Source: Clostridium sp.
Lineage (GTDB): Bacteria > Bacillota > Clostridia > Clostridiales > Clostridiaceae
Reading direction: 5' to 3'
Assembly (NCBI RefSeq): GCF_022482905.1
Contig: NZ_JAKVOI010000001.1
Location: 1,117,958 to 1,181,957, forward strand
Length of the DNA stretch: 64,000 bases
A model generated the notes under the pieces. The model saw nothing but the letters and a program-made list of their open reading frames with translations, was not told where the DNA came from and did not search any database. Both the position numbers and the translations under genes were made by a program. Shown here piece after piece: positions 54,635 to 62,960 of this stretch (the first letter of the stretch is position 1; the number at the start of each line of letters is the position of its first letter).

Positions 54635-55018
54635 ATGATTGGAGATATAATGCGTTCTGACATAGTTAAATTAAAACCGGACGATATATTGAGCAAGGCA
54701 TTGAATGTTATGCATGAACATAGTGTAAATGGAGCGCCCGTTATAGATGAAAATGGTAAATTAGTTGGTATGATAGTAAAAGCCGATATATATAGATTTT
54801 TAATTGAAGAAGGTCATTATGATACATGCCCTGTAGAGTGGGTTATGACAAAGAGTGTAATAACTGCCAACAGGCATGAGGAAATACTTGATGTTGCAAA
54901 GAGGATACGTGAGAATGACATAATAGCCATCCCTGTGGTAGATGCTGATGAATTTGTAGAAGGCATAGTGTCTATAGAAGATATAGTTGATTATGGCATA
55001 AAGAAATCTCAAATTTAG
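54635..55018 (+). CDS. CBS-domain-pair protein
   Basis: This 127-residue protein consists of two CBS motifs and nothing else: IMRSDIVKLKPDDILSKALN with GAPVIDENGKLVGMIVKADI, then VMTKSVITANRHEEILD with IPVVDADEFVEGIVSIEDI. CBS pairs bind adenosine nucleotides and act as energy or redox sensors. The partner is unknown. A terminator follows. Confidence 0.9.
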   Translation: MIGDIMRSDIVKLKPDDILSKALNVMHEHSVNGAPVIDENGKLVGMIVKADIYRFLIEEGHYDTCPVEWVMTKSVITANRHEEILDVAKRIRENDIIAIPVVDADEFVEGIVSIEDIVDYGIKKSQI

Positions 55019-55038
55019 TATGAATTCAGTGGAGGTGG

Positions 55039-55077
55039 AAAAGGTACCAGTCTTGTATTTGGAGACTGGTACCTTTT
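55039..55077. terminator. Bidirectional terminator
   Basis: AAAAGGTACCAGTC (55039-55052) and GACTGGTACCTTTT (55064-55077) form a perfect 14-bp stem with T on both strands. It ends the CBS gene and the minus-strand feo operon. Confidence 0.9.
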
Positions 55078-55093
55078 ATCTGTTCCTGCCGGT

Positions 55094-55258
55094 TCAGCTT
55101 TTAGTATGAGGTTTATTTTTACTGGAACACTTACTGGAAATTTCACATGAATTGCAGCCGCAGCTGCAGCTACCGCTGGACTTCTTATGCAGGCTGCGTA
55201 CAAAAATATATATTGCCAGTACAACTATGGCTGCGGTTATTAAAATTTCTATTATCAT
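55094..55258 (-). CDS. FeoB-associated Cys-rich membrane protein
   Basis: This 54-residue protein has one N-terminal membrane helix (MIIEILITAAIVVLAIYIFV) followed by a basic stretch and a Cys-rich tail SGSCSCGCNSCEISSKCSS. This is the pattern of the small FeoB-associated family. It has GGAGG before its ATG and starts 15 bases after the feoB stop. It probably works with FeoB in iron transport, perhaps as a metal relay or in the role FeoC has in enterobacteria; the function is unproven. Confidence 0.85.
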   Translation of the reverse strand: MIIEILITAAIVVLAIYIFVRSLHKKSSGSCSCGCNSCEISSKCSSKNKPHTKS

Positions 55259-55272
55259 TTATAATGCCTCCA

Positions 55273-57036
55273 TTAAAATATAAGAGAACCTACTCTGAAT
55301 ACAATAAGAGAAACAATCCAGGCCAGTATAAACTGGTATGTTACAGAAAGTGCCGTCATTTTTCCGCCATACTCTTTTTTCATGGTAGATATGGCAGATA
55401 TACAGGGTGTATATAGAAGAACAAAAACTAGAAACGAGTAGGCGGAAACAGGATTAAAATAGTGGGGAAGCAAGGCTGCCAGGTTGTTTCCATATATAAT
55501 GCCCATGGTTCCAATTACAATTTCTTTTGCCATCAATCCTGCAATGAGAGATACGGCATTTTGCCACGATCCATACCCCATCGGGGAAAATACAGGACTT
55601 ATAAAATTCCCTATATGGAACAGAATGCTCTCATTCATGGGTACCATTCCATTCAAGTTGAAATTTGATAAAAACCATATTATAACCGACATTGAAAAGA
55701 TTATTGTGCCCGCTTTTCTCAAAAATCCTTTGGCTTTTTCCCAGGTATGTATAAACAGACTTTTGAAATCAGGAACATTGTATTTGGGAAGTTCTATTAT
55801 AAAAGGTTCTTCATCCTTTTTAAATATTGTATTTTTGAATAACAGCCCTATTATAAATGCCATGATTATTCCAAGTAAATACAATGAAAAAACTACTTCC
55901 GTTTCATTCCCTGCAAATAATGCAGATGCAAACAGAGCATATATAGGCAGCCTTGCATTACATGACATGAGGGGGATTAAAAGTGCTGTCAGTTTCCTGT
56001 CCTTTTCACTTTCAAGTGTCCTGGAGGACATAATTGCCGGAACCGAACATCCAAACCCGACTACAAGTGGAATAAATGCCTTCCCGGAAAGTCCCATTTT
56101 TCTCATAAGTTTATCCATTATGAGAGCACCTCTTGCCATATAACCACTGTCTTCTAAAAATGATATTCCCAAGAAAAGACAGAATATTATAGGAAAAAAT
56201 ACAATTACGGACCCAACTCCAGCAAGTATTCCATCTATTAAAAGCGAGCTGAACCAGCTGCTGGTTCCTGAAAGAAGATCTTTTAAGTATGGTGTTATTG
56301 TATTGGAGAGAAAGTCTCCCAGTCCGTCTGCAATAGGTTGTCCTACCCAGCTGAATGTGAACTTGAAAATTATAAAGAGAGCAAGTAAAAATACTGGATA
56401 TGCAATAAATCTATTTAGCACTATCCTGTCTATTCTTTCAGTATATGATACCGGTTTTGTTTTTGGCATAGTTATACATTCATCAAGTATGTCTTTTATG
56501 AAAGAGTAAGCATCTTTTTCGGTTTTAAAATTAAAGTTCTTTATTTCAGGTGATTTGTATTCAAACTGCCTGCTTTTAAGTGTTTCCTCAAGTATGTCTA
56601 TTCCTTTGTTTTTTGTAGCTATTACTGGAATAACAATAACATTTAATGATTTTGAAAGCTTTTCAATGTCAATATTTATTCCATTTTGTTCAGCTGAATC
56701 CATCATATTAAGAACTAATATTATAGGTTTTTTAAATTGTTTAAGCTGTGTAGTAAGATATAGATTTCTATTAAGATTTGATGCATCTACTATATTTATT
56801 ATTACATCAGGATTGTTATTCAGCAAAAAATTTTTAGCGACTTTCTCCTCATTCGAATATGTATCCATGGCATATATTCCGGGTAAATCTACAATTCTTA
56901 TATCGTCAAGATAACCCTCTTTTTTTTCTACTGTTACTCCAGGCCAATTTCCCACATACTGATTTGAACCAGTTAAATGATTGAACAGAGAAGTTTTGCC
57001 TACATTGGGGTTACCTACAAGAGCGGCTGTAATCAT
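55273..57036 (-). CDS. feoB: Ferrous iron transport protein B
   Basis: This 587-residue protein has an N-terminal G domain (G1 GNPNVGKTS at 8-16, G3 DLPGIY, G4 NMMD) and a membrane part with two Gate domains. It imports Fe(II). It is shorter than E. coli FeoB (773), as some clostridial forms are. The helical GDI region after the G domain is brief. GGAGG precedes the ATG. It lies between feoA and the Cys-rich partner in one operon. Confidence 0.95.
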   Translation of the reverse strand: MITAALVGNPNVGKTSLFNHLTGSNQYVGNWPGVTVEKKEGYLDDIRIVDLPGIYAMDTYSNEEKVAKNFLLNNNPDVIINIVDASNLNRNLYLTTQLKQFKKPIILVLNMMDSAEQNGINIDIEKLSKSLNVIVIPVIATKNKGIDILEETLKSRQFEYKSPEIKNFNFKTEKDAYSFIKDILDECITMPKTKPVSYTERIDRIVLNRFIAYPVFLLALFIIFKFTFSWVGQPIADGLGDFLSNTITPYLKDLLSGTSSWFSSLLIDGILAGVGSVIVFFPIIFCLFLGISFLEDSGYMARGALIMDKLMRKMGLSGKAFIPLVVGFGCSVPAIMSSRTLESEKDRKLTALLIPLMSCNARLPIYALFASALFAGNETEVVFSLYLLGIIMAFIIGLLFKNTIFKKDEEPFIIELPKYNVPDFKSLFIHTWEKAKGFLRKAGTIIFSMSVIIWFLSNFNLNGMVPMNESILFHIGNFISPVFSPMGYGSWQNAVSLIAGLMAKEIVIGTMGIIYGNNLAALLPHYFNPVSAYSFLVFVLLYTPCISAISTMKKEYGGKMTALSVTYQFILAWIVSLIVFRVGSLIF

Positions 57037-57080
57037 ATATTTCCTCCAATATTATTTATAGTAATTAATTACAATATAAA

Positions 57081-57114
57081 AATACCATAGTATTTTAAAA
57101 ATATACATGGTATT
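57081..57114. repeat. Inverted repeat in the feoA-feoB gap
   Basis: AATACCAT (57081-57088) and ATGGTATT (57107-57114) are inverted, with a partly paired AT-rich centre. In RNA it would form a hairpin between feoA and feoB and could set their expression ratio. It has no clear T-run. Confidence 0.5.
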
Positions 57115-57140
57115 TAAAATTATAAAATATAGACACCAAA

Positions 57141-57362
57141 TTAAGATAAGATGGATATATTTTTTGCATCATTTTTGCGTATGGCAAGATCAAAACCTCT
57201 AAAATTTATTACCAAAGGATCACCAAGTGGAGCGCAGGTCTTCAGAACAACCTCTGTTCCTTCTATGCAGCCGAGGGCCAACAGCCTTTTTGCAAGTTTT
57301 TTATTGCCGTGTATGCTTTTTATTGCTGCCTTTTGTCCAGGTTTTAAATCACAAATACTCAT
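57141..57362 (-). CDS. feoA: Ferrous iron transport protein A
   Basis: This 73-residue SH3-like protein (MSICDLKPGQKAAIKSI, RLLALGCIEGTEVVLKTCAPLGDP, LAIRKNDAKNI) is the cytoplasmic partner of FeoB. The ATG at 57362 follows GAGGTGATTCAA; an in-frame codon at 57383 is upstream of this site. It starts the feo operon on the minus strand. Confidence 0.95.
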   Translation of the reverse strand: MSICDLKPGQKAAIKSIHGNKKLAKRLLALGCIEGTEVVLKTCAPLGDPLVINFRGFDLAIRKNDAKNISILS

Positions 57363-57516
57363 TTGAATCACCTCAAATATCAATTTATAATGAAATCCAT
57401 TATCATCCCTTTATATAGTAACATCAAATGAAAAACTTGTAAAGAGAAAAGATAAATCGTATAATATGAACTGAAATATTTAGTTGCATTCAAATAATTG
57501 ATGAAAGGATATAAAT

Positions 57517-59682
57517 ATGAACAAAATATTGGTATTGGCTGAAAAACCATCTGTTGGAAAGGATCTTGGCAAAGTACTCAAGTGCAGCAGAAAAAATGGA
57601 GGTTATATAGAGGGAGATAAGTATATTGTTACGTGGGCTCTTGGTCATCTTGTCACTTTGGCTGATCCGGATGCCTATGATAAAAAATACAAGACATGGA
57701 ATCTGGAAGATCTGCCTATGCTTCCGGTACATTTGAAAACCGTAGTTATAAAACAAAGCAGCAAACAATTTAATGTGGTGAAATCACAGATGAATAGAAA
57801 AGATGTTTCGGAAATAATAATTGCAACTGATGCAGGAAGAGAAGGAGAACTTGTAGCCAGATGGATAATTGAAAAGTCACATGTAAACAAGCCTACGAAA
57901 CGACTTTGGATTTCATCACAGACTACAAAGGCAATAAATGAAGGATTTAAAAACCTGAAACCGTCATCAAAATATGATGATTTATATAAGGCAGCCAGGT
58001 GCAGGGCTGAAGCGGATTGGATTGTAGGACTCAATGTAACACGTGCACTGACATGCAAATATAACGCACAGCTTACAGCCGGGAGAGTTCAGTCCCCTAC
58101 ACTGACCATGATAGTCAATCGTGAGGAGGAAATAAAAAATTTCAAGCCAAAGGATTACTATAATATAGATGTGAGAACCAAATATTTTACTGTTAAATGG
58201 ACGGATAAAAATGGAAATGGGAATCTATTTGATTATGAAAAAGCCAGGAAAATAGCTAAAGGTTTGAGGGGGAAAAGTTGCAGAATAACGGACGTGACTT
58301 CCAGTTTAAAAAAGCAAATGGCTCCCAAGCTATACGATCTCACGGAGCTTCAAAGAGATGCCAATAAAATATTCGGCTATTCTGCCAAGCAGACTTTATC
58401 GATAATGCAGAGACTGTATGAAAACTATAAAATACTCACTTATCCAAGGACGGATTCGAGATATATTTCGGATGATATAGTTGCTACCCTGAAAGAACGT
58501 TTGAAATCAATATCATTGGGAGAATATAGAATCTTTGTAAATGAAATATTGAAAAATGGAATAAAGGCAAATAAAAATTTTGTAGACGGAAGCAAGGTGA
58601 GTGATCATCATGCTATTATACCTACAGATGAGAGTATTGCCGTTTCACGCCTGAGTTCAGAGGAAAGAAATATATATGATTTGGTTGTGAAGAGGTTTAT
58701 AGCTGTATTGATGCCGCCTTATGAATATATTCAAATTGAAATAAAATCGGATATTGACGGGGAAACTTTTGCGTATAAGGGCAATATTTCAAAGAAGTAT
58801 GGCTGGAAAAAAATTTATAAGGACAATAAATCCAATGAGGAAAACATACTTCTGGAAATTAAAAAATCAGATGTTTTTGATGTATTATCTGTAGATATAA
58901 ACAAGCTCCAGACAAAAGCACCTGCAAGATTTAATGAAGCATCATTGCTTTCAGCCATGGAAAACCCACAGAAATATGTAAAATTAGACAAAATATATGC
59001 TAAAACGCTGAATGAAACAGGGGGAATTGGTACAGTAGCTACGAGAGCAGATATAATAGAAAAGCTGTTTAATATGTACTATGTAGAGAGAAAAGGGAAA
59101 GAAATGATTCCTACCTCAAAGGGAAAACAGGTAATTAACCTGGTGCCCAAAGGATTGAAATCACCATTGTTAACTGCCAAATGGGAAAAAACACTTGAAG
59201 AAGTCAGCAAGGGCAGGAAAGATCCACATTCATTTTTAAAAGATATGAGACGGTATGCAGTAGAATTGGTTAGCGATATAAAATCAAGCAGTGATAAATT
59301 CAAATATGACAATCTCACAGGAAATAGATGCCCGAATTGTGGTAAATATATGCTTGAGGTAAAAGGAAAATATGGAATAATGAATGTCTGCCAGGATAGA
59401 AATTGCGGATATAGGGAAACTGTAAGCAAGTTTACAAATGTAAGATGTCCTGAATGCCATAAAAAGCTTGAACTGAGGGGAAAGGGAGATGGACAAATCT
59501 ACGTGTGCCCAAACTGCAGTTTTAGAGAAAAATTATCTTCTTTCAACAATAGATTCAGGAAAAATAATGCCAGTCTAAATAAAAAGGATACAGTGAAATA
59601 TATGAAAAAATTGAATAAACAGAATGACACTCCAATAAATTCTGCACTGGCTGATGCACTGAATAAACTTAAGGAACAATAA
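57517..59682 (+). CDS. topB: DNA topoisomerase III
   Basis: This 721-residue type IA topoisomerase has a Toprim domain (LAEKPSVGKDLGK, IIATDAGREGELVARWI), the gate region with SPTLTMIVNREEEI, and the active-site Tyr309 in LTYPRTDSRYIS. The C-terminus has zinc-finger cysteine pairs (CPNCGKYM, CQDRNCGYRE, CPECHKKLE, CPNCSF). It relaxes or decatenates DNA through single-strand passage. The domain order and length fit B. subtilis TopB. Confidence 0.94.
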   Translation: MNKILVLAEKPSVGKDLGKVLKCSRKNGGYIEGDKYIVTWALGHLVTLADPDAYDKKYKTWNLEDLPMLPVHLKTVVIKQSSKQFNVVKSQMNRKDVSEIIIATDAGREGELVARWIIEKSHVNKPTKRLWISSQTTKAINEGFKNLKPSSKYDDLYKAARCRAEADWIVGLNVTRALTCKYNAQLTAGRVQSPTLTMIVNREEEIKNFKPKDYYNIDVRTKYFTVKWTDKNGNGNLFDYEKARKIAKGLRGKSCRITDVTSSLKKQMAPKLYDLTELQRDANKIFGYSAKQTLSIMQRLYENYKILTYPRTDSRYISDDIVATLKERLKSISLGEYRIFVNEILKNGIKANKNFVDGSKVSDHHAIIPTDESIAVSRLSSEERNIYDLVVKRFIAVLMPPYEYIQIEIKSDIDGETFAYKGNISKKYGWKKIYKDNKSNEENILLEIKKSDVFDVLSVDINKLQTKAPARFNEASLLSAMENPQKYVKLDKIYAKTLNETGGIGTVATRADIIEKLFNMYYVERKGKEMIPTSKGKQVINLVPKGLKSPLLTAKWEKTLEEVSKGRKDPHSFLKDMRRYAVELVSDIKSSSDKFKYDNLTGNRCPNCGKYMLEVKGKYGIMNVCQDRNCGYRETVSKFTNVRCPECHKKLELRGKGDGQIYVCPNCSFREKLSSFNNRFRKNNASLNKKDTVKYMKKLNKQNDTPINSALADALNKLKEQ

Positions 59683-59697
59683 CTGGAGGCGATTTAA

Positions 59698-60642
59698 ATG
59701 ATTGCATTGAATGCGGCCGGAAGTATATTCAGTATAATAATTATGATTTCAATAGGGTATATTCTCACCTGTTTTAAATGGCTTAATGATGATATATCGA
59801 GAGTTTTTTCAAAATTAGTGTGCAATGTTGCACTTCCGTGTCTTATGATTTCCAACATTATGGGGAATTTTACAAAAGATAAACTGGAACACATAGGGAA
59901 AGGTCTTGTTATACCAGTTTTGTCTATGGCAATAGGATATGTACTAGCTATAGCGGTATCTAAAATTATAAAAGTTAAAAAAGGACGAATTGGGACATTT
60001 CGTTCCATGTTTTTTGTGTCTAATTCCATATTTGTAGGCTTGCCTATAAATATGGCTTTGTTTGGAACTAAAAGTGTACCGTATGTACTGCTCTATTACA
60101 TATCAAACACTGTATTTTTCTGGACAATAGGTGCCTATGGCATAACTAAAGATGGAATAAATTCTGACAGCAGTGCAAGTATTTTTTCAAAAAATACATT
60201 AAAGAGAATACTTTCACCGCCACTTTTGGGATTTGTACTGGCAATTATATTTTTGTTCTGTGAAATTAAATTGCCATCATTTGTAATGGATACATGTAAA
60301 TATCTGGGCGAAATGACTACGCCGCTTTCCATGCTGTTTATAGGTATAACACTTTATTATGTGGACCTTAAAAAAATAAAAATAAGTTTGGATATAGTTG
60401 CTGTTTTAATTGGGAGGTTTGTGGTTTCACCTGTCTTAATACTGATACTTGGCAGCTTTTTCACTGTACCAAATCTCATGAAACAAGTATTTGTAATACA
60501 GGCGGCAATGCCTGTAATGACGAATACGTCAATAGTTGCAAGAGAATATGGGGCAGATTGTGAATATGCTGCAGTAGTCACATCAATAACAACTATTTTG
60601 AGTATGGTAGTTATTCCGGTATATATGGTTTTGATATCATAG
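59698..60642 (+). CDS. AEC-family (auxin efflux carrier type) permease
   Basis: This 314-residue membrane protein has about ten helices and the AEC look: ISIGYILTCFKWLNDD, LVCNVALPCLMISNIM, FVSNSIFVGLPI and PVMTNTSIVAREYGAD. Members export malate, auxin-like acids or amino acids. It has GGAGGCG before the ATG. It is not followed by a terminator on its own strand; its 3' end faces an isoleucine-type T-box transcript on the minus strand. Confidence 0.85.
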   Translation: MIALNAAGSIFSIIIMISIGYILTCFKWLNDDISRVFSKLVCNVALPCLMISNIMGNFTKDKLEHIGKGLVIPVLSMAIGYVLAIAVSKIIKVKKGRIGTFRSMFFVSNSIFVGLPINMALFGTKSVPYVLLYYISNTVFFWTIGAYGITKDGINSDSSASIFSKNTLKRILSPPLLGFVLAIIFLFCEIKLPSFVMDTCKYLGEMTTPLSMLFIGITLYYVDLKKIKISLDIVAVLIGRFVVSPVLILILGSFFTVPNLMKQVFVIQAAMPVMTNTSIVAREYGADCEYAAVVTSITTILSMVVIPVYMVLIS

Positions 60643-60800
60643 CATCAATGAAAGATCAATAGGAGTATACATCTAAATATAGATAAAATATTAAATATTC
60701 TGTAATTTAAAATGACTAAAGAAATAAATTGCAAAAATCTAAAATTCTAATTATTGAATTTTCAAACACTAAATAATAATTTAAAAGTAAAATAGAGTAC
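60643..60800. other. AT-rich gap between the AEC gene and the orphan T-box
   Basis: No reading frame with a ribosome site is visible on either strand. No gene lies here for the minus-strand T-box to control. Confidence 0.7.
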
Positions 60801-61063
60801 AAAAAAGGCAGACCTTTATCCCCAATGGGGCGAAAGTCTGCCGCGGTACCACCCAAAATTATTACTCGATATATATAACGGCATTGCCGGCGTAACTTAC
60901 TTTTATATAATTTCAGTCCGCAACTCTAGAGTGATTTTCAATAAACTTAGCCTATAGGTTCACACCAAACACCTACTCTCTGAAAACATGCATCTATTTA
61001 CTCGTCTCTGTCATTGTTTTTGTATTTGCAACCTACTATACTATAAAATAATATCAATGTCAA
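60801..61063 (-). promoter_or_regulatory. Orphan T-box leader, isoleucine-type, on the minus strand
   Basis: On the minus strand a perfect -35 TTGACA (61058-61063), 17-bp spacer and TATAGT (61035-61040) start a leader. Stem I has AGTA and later GAA-A-ATC-A; the triplet AUC (60933-60935) would be an isoleucine specifier. The T-box GGGTGGTACCGCGG is at 60841-60854. The terminator pairs GGCAGAC...ATAAAGG-type arms over 60807-60842 and ends in TTTTTT (60801-60806). Every part looks intact, but no minus-strand gene follows; the AEC gene lies beyond it in antisense. Confidence 0.88.
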
Positions 61064-61343
61064 CAATTCAAATTCTCCATTTTTAATGTGATTATGGGTT
61101 ATAAATACTAAATTATAAATTTCAGGGACAAAAAAATTACATATTCGAAATAGAATAAGCTAAAATTTAAATAATAAAGATTAATGTGTGGTTAATTTTA
61201 GAATGTTTGTAAATTATTTTTGATTTTTATAAAATTATAGACATATAAATTACAATTCAATAAATTTTTAATGATAATTTTAGGTATATTAATGTAGAAA
61301 AAAATGAGTGCAGTAAAAAAACAGAAAAAATTTTAAAAAACTA
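61064..61343. other. AT-rich spacer between two divergent T-box promoters
   Basis: The stretch is very AT-rich with no convincing reading frame, hairpin or repeat. It separates the minus-strand and plus-strand T-box promoters. Confidence 0.7.
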
Positions 61344-61727
61344 TTGACATTATCTCCAGAAGGTATTATTATCGTCACATACACTAAATATTGATAAAGT
61401 AATTTTTAAAAGTAAAATTTAATTGATGAGGCTAATGTTAGGTATTTTAATTTTAAATACTTGAATGTTGGTAGTACTTGTTGATTAGTTTTAGCATAAT
61501 TGTAGAGTATAAAAGACGATGAATTGGAAGAGTAAATAGCAAAAATTTCTAGAGAGTGAGAATTGGTGGAAACTCATAATTGTAGCTATTGAAGGTAGCC
61601 TTGGAGTCATGAGTCGAAATTTAAGTAGGCTTTATCGGTAGAACCGTTATTACTTTTAAGTAAAAATTTTGGGTGGTACCGCGCGACCAAACTTCTCGCC
61701 CCAAGCAGAGAATTGGTTGCTTTTTTT
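61344..61727 (+). promoter_or_regulatory. T-box leader of the ilvC-ilvB operon
   Basis: The promoter is TTGACA (61344-61349) with TATTAT (61367-61372), 17-bp spacer. Stem I has AGTA and later GAA-G-GTA-G; GUA (61595-61597) would be a valine specifier. The T-box GGGTGGTACCGCG is at 61671-61683. The terminator pairs 61683-61697 with 61708-61720 (ends GAGAATTGGTTGC) and runs into seven T. About 190 AT-rich bases then lead to the ilvC ribosome site, with no gene or further structure noticed. Confidence 0.92.
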
Positions 61728-61917
61728 ATACAAAAAATTCCTTTAATACAAACTAAACATCTAGATTTTACATAATAAAAGGTTAAGCTGAAAGTTTTTA
61801 AAATTTAAAATTAAAGGAATATTTACTCAATTGAATTAATGGTTTCATAATTTCTATTTAGATTGTAGTTAAACTTTATATTCAAATATCAACAAATTAT
61901 TTTAGGAGGAAAATATT

Positions 61918-62931
61918 ATGGAAAAATTAAAAGTTTATTATGATGAGGATGCAAATTTGGATCTTTTGAAGGGAAAAAAGATAGCTATTATTGGATTTGG
62001 AAGTCAGGGACATGCACATGCATTGAATTTGAAGGAGAGCGGACTTGATGTCATAGTTGGTTTGTATAAAGGGAGCAAGTCATGGAAAACAGCTGAAGAG
62101 GCTGGATTCAAGGTATATGAAACAGCTGAAGCCGTTAAACAGGCCGATATTATAACAGTACTTATACCAGATGAAAAACAAAGGGAAGTTTATGAAGAAA
62201 GTATAAAAGATAATCTTGAAGAGGGAAATGCATTGTTCTTTGCTCATGGATTCAACATTCACTTCAATCAGATAATTCCACCTAAAAATATAGATGTACT
62301 TATGATTGCACCTAAAGGACCAGGACATATAGTTAGAAGAGAATATACACTTGGTGCTGGAGTTCCTTGCCTTTATGCAGTATATCAGGACTTTACAGGA
62401 AAAGGTAAAGAAATTGCACTTGCCTATGGAAAGGGAATCGGAGGAACTAGAGCAGGTGTTATGACTACGACATTCAGAGTTGAAACTGAAACAGACTTGT
62501 TTGGTGAGCAGGTAGTACTCTGCGGAGGAATTTCAGAGCTTATAAAGGCAGGATTTGATACACTTGTTGAAGCTGGTTATGCACCGGAAAATGCATATTT
62601 TGAATGCATGCATGAGATGAAGATGATAGTTGATCTTATGTATGAAGGTGGATTGAACAGAATGAGATATTCAATAAGTGATACTGCTGAATATGGAGAC
62701 TACAAGATTGGAAAGAGGATAATAAACGAAAATACCAGAGTGGAAATGAAAAAGGTATTAAAGGAAATTCAGGATGGTACTTTTGCTAGAGAATGGCTTC
62801 TAGAGAATAAGACTGGAAGACCTGGATTTACAGCCAGAAGAAGACTGGAACAGAATTCTCCAATTGAAAAAGTTGGTAAGGAACTTAGATCCATGATGTC
62901 ATGGATTGATGAAAATCCTTCAAATGAATAA
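61918..62931 (+). CDS. ilvC: Ketol-acid reductoisomerase
   Basis: This 337-residue class I enzyme converts acetolactate to dihydroxyisovalerate with NADPH. The Rossmann motif is [14 protein letters not shown]; the cofactor loop has GLYKGSKSW. Metal-site motifs include [23 protein letters not shown] and ETETDLFGE. It is the first structural gene after the valine-type T-box. AGGAGG precedes the ATG. Confidence 0.97.
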   Translation: MEKLKVYYDEDANLDLLKGKKIAIIGFGSQGHAHALNLKESGLDVIVGLYKGSKSWKTAEEAGFKVYETAEAVKQADIITVLIPDEKQREVYEESIKDNLEEGNALFFAHGFNIHFNQIIPPKNIDVLMIAPKGPGHIVRREYTLGAGVPCLYAVYQDFTGKGKEIALAYGKGIGGTRAGVMTTTFRVETETDLFGEQVVLCGGISELIKAGFDTLVEAGYAPENAYFECMHEMKMIVDLMYEGGLNRMRYSISDTAEYGDYKIGKRIINENTRVEMKKVLKEIQDGTFAREWLLENKTGRPGFTARRRLEQNSPIEKVGKELRSMMSWIDENPSNE

Positions 62932-62960
62932 TTTATTATAAAAAAGGAGGCTGTGATACT

